A stretch of 12,547 nt of DNA from CAZCGA01 sp964498075 (GTDB lineage: Bacteria > Desulfobacterota > Binatia > HRBIN30). Every line of letters begins with the position of its first letter. The first letter of the stretch is position 1. The position numbers and the translations under genes were made by a program. The DNA is taken from the NCBI GenBank assembly GCA_964498075.1, contig CAZCGA010000167.1, positions 1 to 12,547 on the forward strand. Direction: 5' to 3'. Positions 1-6,685 of the stretch are shown here, piece by piece. The notes under the pieces are model-generated. The model was given only the letters and a program-made list of their open reading frames with translations. It made no database searches and was not told the DNA's origin.

Positions 1-1087
1 GCAGGTTGCCGATGAACAGCAGGATCATCAGCGCCGCCAAGCCGCCGCCGAGCCAACCTTCATCGACCAAGCTACGGATCGCTTGCCGGACATAGACCGA
101 CTGATCCATCACCACTGTGAGGTTGATGCCCTCGGGCAGGCGCGCCAGGATCGAGCCGAGCGCGGCGCGGATGCCATCGATGATCTGGATGGTGTTGGAG
201 CCCGGCTGCCGGTAGATCGGGATGTAGACCTGCCGTCTGCTCTGGAACTCCGGCGCCGCGCTGATGCGCACGACGTTGGTCTGGATCTGATGCGAGTCCT
301 GCACCTCGCCGACGTCGCGAATGAAGACCGGCGCGCCGTTGTCGATCTTCACCGGGAAGTCGTTCATCTCGGCGACGCGCTCGGGCATCCCGTTGGTGAG
401 GATCTGGTAGTCGAAATCTCCGATCTTGGCGCTCCCTGTAGGAATCAGCGTGCTGAAGCTTTTCAGCGTCCCGACCACGTCCATTGGCGAGAGGCCGCGC
501 GCTTGCAGCCGATCACGGTCGACATACGCCAAGATGCGTCGCAGCTTGCCGCCGTACACCGCCGGCGCGATGACGCCTGAGATGCCCTGCAACCGGTTGC
601 GCAGGTCGAAATACGCGACGTCGTACAGCTTGGTCTCATCGAACTTCGTGCTCGACACAGTGATCAGTGCCAGCGGGAGACTCGCCGTTGGGTCGAACGG
701 CATCACCATCGGTGGGACCGTTCCGGGCGGCAGGTAGAACAGGTCCGACATGGCGTAAGAGCTCACCTGCGCGATGGCGGCGGCCGGATCGATGTTCTCG
801 TGAAAGAAGTCCTTGACGATCGAGACGCCGATCATCGAGCGCGACTCCTGGCGCGCGATGCCGACCGATTGGCCGGTCCAACGCTCCAGTCGGCTGGTGA
901 TGTCTTTCTCCATCACCTCGGCGGGCATGCCCGGGTAGAACGTGACGATCTGCACCGCCGGCGTTTGAAACTGCGGCAGCAGGTCCACCGGCATGCGAGC
1001 GATGCTGGTGAGGCCGAGCACGACGACGGCGAGCACGGCGACGACGACGGTGTACGGGGCGCGCAGAGCGGCCTGGACGAGACTCAT
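1..1087 (-). CDS. Efflux RND transporter permease subunit, N-terminal 362 residues (cut by window edge)
   Basis: Inner-membrane, proton-driven pump of the AcrB/HAE1-like RND superfamily, which works with a periplasmic adaptor and an outer-membrane channel. The open frame reads from ATG at 1087 to the window edge without a stop. It starts with the family's typical amphipathic N-terminus (MSLVQAALRAPYTVVV), then TM1 at about residues 12-29. The periplasmic porter region follows, with family-like stretches such as TFYPGMPAEVMEKDI and GVSIVKDFF. TM2 begins near residue 345 (ALMILLFIGNL). About one third of the usual 1,000-1,050 residues is present. No Shine-Dalgarno sequence precedes the ATG and there is no other start in this frame back to the upstream promoter, so initiation probably depends on the overlapping 11-codon leader ORF (ATGA overlap). 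Substrate is unknown. It lies downstream of an ECF sigma operon and has its own ECF-type promoter. Family assignment is firm; substrate class is not. Confidence 0.93.
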   Translation of the reverse strand, partial: MSLVQAALRAPYTVVVAVLAVVVLGLTSIARMPVDLLPQFQTPAVQIVTFYPGMPAEVMEKDITSRLERWTGQSVGIARQESRSMIGVSIVKDFFHENIDPAAAIAQVSSYAMSDLFYLPPGTVPPMVMPFDPTASLPLALITVSSTKFDETKLYDVAYFDLRNRLQGISGVIAPAVYGGKLRRILAYVDRDRLQARGLSPMDVVGTLKSFSTLIPTGSAKIGDFDYQILTNGMPERVAEMNDFPVKIDNGAPVFIRDVGEVQDSHQIQTNVVRISAAPEFQSRRQVYIPIYRQPGSNTIQIIDGIRAALGSILARLPEGINLTVVMDQSVYVRQAIRSLVDEGWLGGGLAALMILLFIGNL

Positions 1088-1119
1088 AAGCGTCTGCGGC
1101 GGCGCGCGAACAGCTCCAT
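1084..1119 (-). CDS. 11-codon leader ORF overlapping the RND start
   Basis: ATG at 1119 opens a frame of 11 codons (MELFARRRRRL) whose TGA stop shares bases with the RND ATG (ATGA overlap). A strong ribosome-binding site, GGGGAGG at 1132-1126, sits 6 bases before this ATG, whereas the RND ATG has none. The simplest reading is that ribosomes load here and reinitiate at the RND gene, so the pump is translationally coupled to the leader. The peptide has five consecutive arginines, one coded by the rarer AGA. That could slow ribosomes, but this is inference. The ORF is too short to judge by composition. It could be only a loading site with no functional product. Confidence 0.5.
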   Translation of the reverse strand: MELFARRRRRL

Positions 1120-1140
1120 CAGGTACCTCCCCGAAGATAA

Positions 1141-1166
1141 GACGAGGCTGCCCTGAGCTCTGTTCC
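1141..1166 (-). promoter_or_regulatory. ECF-sigma-type promoter for the RND gene
   Basis: On the minus strand, GGAACA begins at 1166, and CGTCTT begins at 1144 after a 17-base spacer from GGAAC. GGAAC with CGTC at 16-17 bases is the classic ECF sigma -35/-10 pattern. The same elements with the same spacing lie upstream of the sigma gene in this window (3878-3853), which greatly strengthens both calls. Transcription would begin around 1136-1133, only a few bases before the GGGGAGG ribosome-binding site of the leader ORF. Confidence 0.7.
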
Positions 1167-1193
1167 GCGTCGAGGATAGAAAATTACGAAACG

Positions 1194-2420
1194 CTACGTT
1201 ACGCGCGCGCCGCGGACCTTGCCGATGAGGCGCAACGCCGTGTTGGCGACAGGGCGCATGACGCTGCCGAGGAGGCGTTGCGTGCCCGTGGTGTGGGTGT
1301 TGGCCGCGGCACCGAAACGGTTCAGATCGAGTGCGTCACGCAAATCCTGACTCATCATGTCGAGCGGCGTATCGAGCGGGATGCCGGTGGCGTCGGCGAT
1401 GCGCACCATGCGCTCGAAGTTGGACGCTACCGCAGCGGCGTCGACCAGCTGCGCTGGTCCGAGCTGCTCGACCACCGCGGCCTGGGCGCGTGCCAACGAG
1501 GCGTCGTCGTCGCCCACCAACGCGTCCGCAAAGGCGAGCAAGGTTTCCGCGTGCGCGATACCGCTGGCTGCGGCCGTGCGCGGATCAACGACGGCGCGGG
1601 CATCGAACGTGTTGCCGGTCATCGTCCCGCTCGCACGGAGCAGAAAGGCGTGCGCCGTCGTTCAGTAGAAGCACTCGCGCAGAGCCGAGACCCGGCCCGC
1701 GACCAGCTCGATCTGCGCGCGGTTGATGCTGCGTCCCCGCGTCAGGTCCATCATCTCTTTGGGCGAGAGATAGTGGGCGGCGCTGAGGTCCTGCAGTTGT
1801 CGGACGGCGTCGGGCACCAGACTGAGCGCGCGAATGACATTGGCCGCCGGCCCCGGCATGCCAGCATAGATGTCCGCGTCGGCGCCACCCGCACGCCCGC
1901 TGGGTACGGTCGCCACCCATGCGCCTTCATCGCGCGCGGCGGCGGGACGATATTGCGACGGCTTTCCGTCAACCGGTTGCGGTAGCGGATGACGCGCCAC
2001 ACCGATGCCTCGGCAGAAGCTATCGATGGTCACCACCGTGACGATTACGTCGATGATTTCCACATACGCCGCGTCGGAGAGGCCGCAAGCAAGGGTGTGC
2101 TCGAACCACTTCTTCGTCAGCCGGCCGGGGTCGGTGACGACCCGGTGGATCACGTCGACGACCGGCTCGGACAAGGTGCTCACCCGTGCGTGTTCCCCCG
2201 CAACCGTGTACGGCGACAGCGCCCCTTTGCGCTCGCGACACAACGGGCAACCCCACGCGTTGCGGATCTCCGCGGCCATTGCCACGCGTTCTGCGCCGGT
2301 CCACCAATTCCCAGCTCGCGCCAGGCGCTCCCAGGCCCGTTGATGGGCCGCGGGCAGATCGTCGCGCACAGCGACGGCGGCGTTGGCGTACGAGAGGAGA
2401 TTCATGCGTGGCTCCGACAT
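1194..2420 (-). CDS. AhpD-like alkylhydroperoxidase-related protein, probable selenoprotein with in-frame TGA (Sec253)
   Basis: Read through the TGA at 1664-1662, this is a 408-residue protein. The two halves (252 residues, then TGA, then 155 residues) are in the same frame. Around the TGA the protein reads RECFY-U-TTAHAF. E238, C250, U253 and H257 have spacings of 12, 3 and 4, the same as the catalytic E118, C130, C133 and H137 of mycobacterial AhpD, so the TGA replaces the second redox cysteine of the CxxC. AhpD/carboxymuconolactone-decarboxylase-fold proteins reduce peroxides or act as thiol reductants, and AhpD-like selenoproteins are known from bacterial selenoproteome surveys. The N-terminal half carries another CxxC (GCPLCRERK, C58/C61) without the His, so this looks like a two-domain protein, about twice AhpD's length. 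An internal ATG at 2405, 6 bases after GGAG, may be the true start and would remove five residues. The gene lies downstream of the anti-sigma gene on the same strand. The alternative is a nonsense mutation or read error at that codon. Confidence 0.8.
1632..1654 (-). promoter_or_regulatory. Candidate bacterial SECIS hairpin after the TGA
   Basis: On the minus strand CGCACG (1654-1649) pairs perfectly with CGTGCG (1637-1632) around an 11-base loop that contains one G (1641). The loop begins 13 bases after the TGA. Bacterial SECIS elements are stem-loops inside the coding region just downstream of the UGA, bound by SelB. The position is right, though the distance is slightly shorter than in typical models and the first loop bases are C rather than G. 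The call depends on the protein-level evidence for selenocysteine. Confidence 0.45.
1662..1664 (-). other. In-frame TGA, proposed selenocysteine codon
   Basis: TGA falls exactly at the resolving-cysteine position of the AhpD-type E-x11-C-x2-C-x3-H motif. A cysteine codon (TGC/TGT) is one base away. Coding sequence continues in frame for 155 residues with family-like content. Confidence 0.75.
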
Positions 2421-2490
2421 CGGGCAGGGTTGCGGAAGGGCAGAGCTACTGCAACCGGGTGGCGGCGATTGCAGCGACGTGGCCTACCTC

Positions 2491-2520
2491 GGCGGCAGTC
2501 GCCGCGCGAAGCGCGCCGCC
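2491..2520 (-). other. GC-rich stem-loop in the gap between the anti-sigma and AhpD-like genes
   Basis: The 175-base gap 2421-2595 shows no convincing gene, ECF promoter or ribosome-binding site beyond the GGAG before the internal ATG of the AhpD-like gene. It holds a strong dyad. GGCGG (2491-2495) pairs with CCGCC (2516-2520) and encloses a CGCGC-GAA-GCGCG hairpin (2503-2515). There is no T-run on the minus-strand side, so it is not a standard terminator. It might tune transcript processing or attenuation, but GC-rich sequence forms such dyads easily. Confidence 0.35.
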
Positions 2521-2595
2521 TTGATGTTGGAGCTGCCCATCAGTTGGCACGGCGAACCCGCGAATCGGTCGCTGACCCTTTGGGACGTCGAGTGT

Positions 2596-3309
2596 CTATC
2601 CGGCATTGTCGTTGAGAAGCCGGCGCAGTTCGTCCGCAGCCAACCGCCCGACGAGAAGCATCGTGCGCCCATGTGTGACGCGGCTGCAGACATGGTGGTC
2701 GCGCGCCGCCCAGCACACGTCGCTTGCCACGGGGGTGTCGGTCACGAAGAGCGACAGGGTCAGATCCTGGTGCCGGTAGAAGAGCAGTTCCACTCGACGG
2801 TCTTCGATCTTGCAGAGCCGTGCCCCTAGGAGCGTCGCGCCTGGCAGGTGCGGGACCACAGGGGAGAAGGGTAGATGATCAGCGAAGAACCGCTGTACCT
2901 CTGCCGGATCGTTCGAGGCGATCTCGGCGGGCCGGACGTCGGGAACTGAGTGCAGGTGGTCGGCCACCAAGTCGTCGGCCAGCTGTGCACCGCGATCGGG
3001 GTGGCGCGCGATTACGAATACAGCCGCGGTGGCGACCGCTGCGGCGGCAACCGCCATGGCGTACCAGGGGCGGCGCGACACCCTCGCGCCGAGGCGCATG
3101 GCGTCGATGTGGGCGCGCACGGCACCCGGCGGCTCCTCCTGACTGGGCAGGCGAGCGATGGAGTGTTTGAGGGCACGCAGGGTCTCTAGCCGCGTCCGGC
3201 AGCCGCCGCATGCCGCGAGGTGTGCCGCCACAGCTGCGCGCTCGGCTGGCGGGAGCGCATCGTCGAGGTACGACGAGAGCTGGACGAGCGACTGATTACA
3301 CGCCGTCAT
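2596..3309 (-). CDS. Membrane-anchored zinc-finger anti-sigma factor
   Basis: A 237-residue single-pass membrane protein that should bind and inhibit the co-encoded ECF sigma factor. Residues 1-45 form the ZAS/zf-HC2 anti-sigma domain with the H-x3-C-x2-C motif (H30, C34, C37). A transmembrane helix spans about 82-100 (alanine/valine rich), followed by a roughly 135-residue periplasmic domain with three cysteines (C166, C199, C208). Such cysteines could respond to oxidation, but that is inference. The ATG overlaps the sigma gene's TGA by 4 bases (ATGA at 3309-3306), the usual coupling of sigma/anti-sigma pairs. Release may follow proteolysis or a conformational change after a surface signal; the signal cannot be read from the sequence. 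Family assignment is confident. Confidence 0.92.
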   Translation of the reverse strand: MTACNQSLVQLSSYLDDALPPAERAAVAAHLAACGGCRTRLETLRALKHSIARLPSQEEPPGAVRAHIDAMRLGARVSRRPWYAMAVAAAAVATAAVFVIARHPDRGAQLADDLVADHLHSVPDVRPAEIASNDPAEVQRFFADHLPFSPVVPHLPGATLLGARLCKIEDRRVELLFYRHQDLTLSLFVTDTPVASDVCWAARDHHVCSRVTHGRTMLLVGRLAADELRRLLNDNAG

Positions 3310-3833
3310 CGTCCTCTCGTCTTCCCACCCATGTCGGCTTCAGCCGCAAGTGTGGCGACTACGGCGGTACGGCCGCGAGCGATGCGAGATTGCACAGTAC
3401 CCAACGGGCAGCCCACGATCTGCGCGATCTCGTTGTAGGCGAAGCCCCAGAGGTCGCAGAGCAGGACAGCTTCACGTTGCTCGTTCGGAAGGCGCTGCAA
3501 CGCCGCCTCGAGCTGTCGGGCGTCCAGCCGCTCGACGGTTTCGGCAGGTACCGCTGGCTCCCGTGCGAGCTCGTCCGTATCGCGCACCAACCGCAACTCG
3601 GGTCGGGCTGCGGCGCCGCGGATATGATCCATTTGGATGTTGCGCGCGATGCGGAAGAGCCAGGCTCGACAGGCCTGCAACTCGCGTAGCTCGGTCCAGT
3701 GACGGAAGGCCCGGTCATAGGTGTCTTGCACGAGGTCGTCAGCGTCCGACAGGTTGCGCGTCAGACGCCGCGCAAAGGCGGTGACTTCCGCGAGATGGCT
3801 AACTGCCAGCGCTGCGAATTCGTCTCGTGTCAC
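3306..3833 (-). CDS. RNA polymerase ECF sigma-70 factor
   Basis: A 175-residue extracytoplasmic-function sigma factor. Region 2 (about residues 1-75; LSDADDLVQDTYDRAFR, AWLFRIARN) recognises the -10 element and region 4 (about 115-165; LPNEQREAVLLCDLWGFAY then EIAQIVGCPLGTVQSRIARG) the -35. No long C-terminal extension is present. The frame can be extended to ATGs at 3848 and 3884, but I chose GTG at 3833. GGTGGAG lies 6 bases before it, and a good ECF promoter (3878-3853) would start transcription at or below the ATG at 3848, so the upstream ATGs would not be in the message. The gene is first in the minus-strand operon and overlaps its anti-sigma gene. The same promoter sequence occurs before the RND gene, so its regulon probably includes itself and that pump. 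Confidence 0.93.
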   Translation of the reverse strand: MTRDEFAALAVSHLAEVTAFARRLTRNLSDADDLVQDTYDRAFRHWTELRELQACRAWLFRIARNIQMDHIRGAAARPELRLVRDTDELAREPAVPAETVERLDARQLEAALQRLPNEQREAVLLCDLWGFAYNEIAQIVGCPLGTVQSRIARGRTAVVATLAAEADMGGKTRGR

Positions 3834-3852
3834 GGTAGGCTCCACCATACAA

Positions 3853-3878
3853 GACGAAGCGCCCCGCGGGAATGTTCC
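3853..3878 (-). promoter_or_regulatory. Autoregulatory ECF promoter of the sigma operon
   Basis: GGAACA at 3878 and CGTCTT at 3856 are separated by 17 bases (counted from GGAAC), matching the ECF -35/-10 consensus and identical in layout to the promoter before the RND gene. The predicted start is near 3846-3843, giving a leader of about 10-13 bases to the GTG at 3833, whose GGTGGAG ribosome-binding site lies between. The -35 is part of a dyad (GGGAA-CA-TTCCC, 3879-3868). Confidence 0.7.
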
Positions 3879-4003
3879 CAGCATCCAGAGCCGTCGCGCA
3901 AAGACTTCGTGAACTCCTGTTGATTCTTCGGGTCGGCGTCATATGGGCGAATTGGTCCCGCTGCATCGGCCGCGTTCCTGTCCAACGCTTCTTCACCGAA
4001 CCG

Positions 4004-4045
4004 CAACGCTCATTTAACACCGGCGTAACAGTCAGTTGGTATTCT
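4004..4045 (+). promoter_or_regulatory. Pho-box promoter of the porin-pstS unit
   Basis: TAACA at 4015-4019 and 4026-4030 repeat directly with an 11-base period, as PhoB half-sites do. A weaker copy (CAACG, 4004-4008) continues the same phase upstream. TATTCT at 4040-4045 lies 9 bases after the last half-site and can serve as the -10, since in Pho promoters PhoB replaces -35 recognition. The layout is identical to the promoter at 6688-6718. The remaining bases of the 3834-4125 divergent region hold the sigma promoter and the porin 5' leader; I see nothing else there. Confidence 0.65.
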
Positions 4046-4125
4046 CCTTCTCAGTTGGGAATCGAACGGCCGACGGGACAACGAGTGGCCAAGCAACACA
4101 AGGGGCGAAGAAAGGGGGACGGTGT

Positions 4126-5499
4126 ATGAAGAGGATCTGGGTCGGTGCACTCATGTCACTCGCATTCTGTAGCGGGGTCGCGCACGCCAAGGATCTGGGA
4201 GACATCCTGCTCAAGAAGGGTCTGATCACGGAAGACGAGCTCAAACAGGCCCGCGAGGAGGATAAGCAGAAGGGGGCAGCTGAAGAGTCGCGGCGCGAGG
4301 CGATCGTGGCGAAGTTGCCCAAGTGGTTGGAGATGATCACTCCTTTTGGGGATCTGCGCGTGCGCCAAGAGGGCTTTTACGAACATCACCTGGTGGCGAG
4401 GAACCGCTTCCGGTTTCGCGCGCGCATCGGCTTGACTGCCAACGTGACCGATGAGGCCTCGGCAACCTTCCGGTTGGCGAGTGGTAATTCCAGCGACCCG
4501 ATCTCCACCAATCAGGACCTCACCAATGTGTTCTCGCCGAAGTCGATCAACCTCGACTGGGCGTATCTGACACTGAAACCCGGGAAGACGTTCAACATCG
4601 AGCCCGGGTTGGTGACGATGATCGGCGGCAAATTCCCCGTCATCGCCTTTAAAGTCTCGGAGCTCGTATGGGATGACGACCTCGCGCCCGAAGGATTCAC
4701 GGAGACGGTCAACCTGCTGCAAGAGAGAGAAGGGTTTCTACGCGGCGTCCGGTTGAACGGGTTCCAGTGGATCGTGAACGAGGTGTCGAACGGGTTCGAT
4801 CCGTGGATGGGCGGTGCGCAGGGGGTGGTCGACACGGCCTTTACCGACGACGTCAAGCTGACTCTGGCGTTTGCGGACTACCACTACTCCAACATGAACG
4901 AAGTCGCGAGCAGGTTCTTGGACCCGTCAAAGTCGACCTTCAATTCCAAGCTGGCCAACAGCAATACCCTGACCTTCTCGGCCCCGAACGCGATGGGCAC
5001 AACGACGGTCACTGGGTACAAGACTGGATTCAACGAGGTCAACGGCTCGTCGGAGCTGGACTTCGCCGATCCGGCCGGTATCGGCGTGCCTGCCGGCGTC
5101 TTCGGCGACCTTGTCTACAACACCCAAGCCGACGGTAAGAATCTCGGCTTCTACACCGGCATCGGCATCGGCAAGGCGGGCAGGGACTGGTACCACGACA
5201 GCATGAAGAACCCCGGCGATTGGGGCGCGTCGTACACGTATGCGTGGGTGGAAAAGGACGCTCTGGTGTCGCTGTTTACTTACAGCGACTGGGCGTACGT
5301 TCAGTCCAAAGCGACACAAGAGGGAGGCACGAACGCGATGGGGCACATCGTGCGCTTCGATTACGCGTTGCTGCAGAACCTGCAGCTCACCGCCAAGATG
5401 CATTTCATCAACGCGCTCGATCGCAAGAGCTCAGTCGTGCAGCTCACTGGTAATCCGACATTGGTGCGCACACAGTTCGATATATTGCTGAAGTTCTAG
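4126..5499 (+). CDS. Outer-membrane porin, Porin_5-like, probably for phosphate uptake
   Basis: A 457-residue exported beta-barrel. A signal peptide covers residues 1-21 (positive MKR, hydrophobic core, cleavage after AHA). A short helical, charged segment follows at 23-62 (ILLKKGLITEDELKQAR), then alternating amphipathic strands beginning near 72 (PFGDLRVRQEGFY, RFRFRARIGLTANVTDE, ATFRLASGN). The last residue is Phe, as required for BAM-dependent barrel insertion. This resembles the 'putative porin' family rather than the OprO/OprP family by appearance. The ATG at 4126 is preceded by AAAGGGGGA. A Pho-box promoter lies upstream and pstS 54 bases downstream, so I infer a role in phosphate or phosphorylated-compound entry under starvation, functionally like OprP or PhoE. 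Porin class is fairly sure; substrate is inferred from context only. Confidence 0.85.
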   Translation: MKRIWVGALMSLAFCSGVAHAKDLGDILLKKGLITEDELKQAREEDKQKGAAEESRREAIVAKLPKWLEMITPFGDLRVRQEGFYEHHLVARNRFRFRARIGLTANVTDEASATFRLASGNSSDPISTNQDLTNVFSPKSINLDWAYLTLKPGKTFNIEPGLVTMIGGKFPVIAFKVSELVWDDDLAPEGFTETVNLLQEREGFLRGVRLNGFQWIVNEVSNGFDPWMGGAQGVVDTAFTDDVKLTLAFADYHYSNMNEVASRFLDPSKSTFNSKLANSNTLTFSAPNAMGTTTVTGYKTGFNEVNGSSELDFADPAGIGVPAGVFGDLVYNTQADGKNLGFYTGIGIGKAGRDWYHDSMKNPGDWGASYTYAWVEKDALVSLFTYSDWAYVQSKATQEGGTNAMGHIVRFDYALLQNLQLTAKMHFINALDRKSSVVQLTGNPTLVRTQFDILLKF

Positions 5500-5553
5500 T
5501 GGCCGAGCCCGGCGTTGGCGGCCGACGAGGGAAGATCGAAAGGAGAGAGGGAG

Positions 5554-6609
5554 ATGACGATCCGCGGATTTGCAATAGGCATCGCTGGCGCCACCATGTT
5601 GAGCATTGCGTTGGGGACACCCGCGCGGGCGCAGCTGCAGCTCAACGGCGCCGGGGCGACGTTCCCTTACCCGATGTACTCGAAGTGGTTCAACGTCTAC
5701 ATCCAGGTCGATCCGTCGGCGCGCTTCAACTACCAATCGATCGGCAGCGGCGGCGGCATTAAGCAGATCACCGAGCAGACCGTGGACTTCGGCGCCAGCG
5801 ATGGGCCGATGACCGACGAGCAACTGAAGGCCGCCCCGGGGCCGATCCTGCACTTCCCGACCGTCATGGGCGCGGTCGTGCTCACCTACAACATCGAAGG
5901 CGTCGCCACCGGGCTCAAGCTCACGCCCGAAGCCGTTGCCGGGATCTTTTGGGGCAAGATCACCAAATGGAATGACCCGCAGCTCACCGCCGCCAATCCG
6001 GGCGTGAACCTCCCGCCGCGCGACATCGTCGTCGTCCACCGCTCCGACGGCAGCGGCACCTCGTACATCTTCACGGACTACCTGAGCAAGGTGAGCAAGG
6101 ACTGGAACAACAAGGTCGGCAAGGGCACCGCCGTCAATTGGCCGATCGGTCTCGGCGGCAAAGGCAACGAAGGCGTCACCGGGCTGGTGAAGCAGACACC
6201 GTTCTCCGTCGGCTACGTCGAGCTGATCTATGCGCTGTCGAACGAGCTGCCGTATGCCGACGTGAAGAACACCGCGGGCAACTTCGTCAAGCCATCGCTG
6301 GAATCGGTGACCGCCGCCGCGGCGGCCGTCGTCGCCGACATGCCCGCCGACTTCCGCGTCTCGATCACCAACGCCGCCGGCGCCGATGCGTATCCGATCT
6401 CCGGGTTGACGTGGCTGCTGGTCTACGAGAAACAGAAGGATCTGGAAAAGGGACGGAAGCTCATGCAATTCATCGACTGGGCGATCCATGACGGGCAGAA
6501 GTACGCACCGGAGCTGCACTATGCGCCGCTGCCGAAGGACGTGGTGGCGAAGGTCGAGCAGGCCGTGCACCGCGTCACCACGAGCGACGGGAAGCCGCTG
6601 CTGCCGTGA
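5554..6609 (+). CDS. pstS: Phosphate ABC transporter substrate-binding protein PstS
   Basis: Periplasmic high-affinity phosphate-binding protein of 351 residues. A signal peptide covers 1-26 (cleavage after ARA). The phosphate-binding signatures are GAGATFP (32-38), SIGSGGG (62-68), DFGASDGP (78-85) and RSDGSGTSY (163-171). The start at 5554 is set by AGGAGAG at 5541-5547, 6 bases upstream, and by the signal peptide; the frame extends upstream but without these. It lies 54 bases after the porin stop with no promoter seen between, so it should be co-transcribed with the porin. It passes phosphate to PstC/PstA. The following gap (6610-6713) carries a second Pho-box promoter, so PstS can be made independently of the permease. 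Confidence 0.97.
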   Translation: MTIRGFAIGIAGATMLSIALGTPARAQLQLNGAGATFPYPMYSKWFNVYIQVDPSARFNYQSIGSGGGIKQITEQTVDFGASDGPMTDEQLKAAPGPILHFPTVMGAVVLTYNIEGVATGLKLTPEAVAGIFWGKITKWNDPQLTAANPGVNLPPRDIVVVHRSDGSGTSYIFTDYLSKVSKDWNNKVGKGTAVNWPIGLGGKGNEGVTGLVKQTPFSVGYVELIYALSNELPYADVKNTAGNFVKPSLESVTAAAAAVVADMPADFRVSITNAAGADAYPISGLTWLLVYEKQKDLEKGRKLMQFIDWAIHDGQKYAPELHYAPLPKDVVAKVEQAVHRVTTSDGKPLLP

Positions 6610-6660
6610 GGATCGGGTCCGTGCTCGTGCGTCGTGCTCGTAGAGGAGGCGAGCGCGCGG

Positions 6661-6677
6661 TGCCCCCCCAAGGGGCA
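6661..6677 (+). other. Small GC hairpin after pstS
   Basis: TGCCCC (6661-6666) pairs with GGGGCA (6672-6677) around a 5-base loop. No T-run follows, so it is not a clear intrinsic terminator. It may protect the 3' end of porin-pstS mRNA or cause partial termination before pstC. Confidence 0.4.
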
Positions 6678-6685
6678 AGGCGCAT

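Noticed and set aside
1194..1622. Separate 142-residue gene starting at ATG 1622
   Set aside because: It is in frame with the upstream 252-residue ORF. The 13 codons between them complete the AhpD active-site motif, and no ribosome-binding site fits ATG 1622.
1662..1664. Simple pseudogene or frameshift explanation for the AhpD-like gene
   Set aside because: There is no change of frame, and the stop falls precisely on the catalytic cysteine codon. A nonsense mutation or sequencing error is still possible and is listed as the refuting outcome.
993..1985. 330-residue plus-strand ORF
   Set aside because: It runs antisense to the AhpD-like and RND genes, both of which have clear family motifs, and it has none.
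3974..3978. Another GGAAC on the minus strand upstream of the sigma gene
   Set aside because: No CGTC-like -10 lies 16-17 bases downstream.
6661..6677. Rho-independent terminator after pstS
   Set aside because: The hairpin is short and no T-run follows it.
5431..6678. 415-residue minus-strand ORF
   Set aside because: It is antisense to pstS, with biased composition and no domain pattern. Its resemblance near 6620-6650 to the start of pstC is explained by the inverted repeat.
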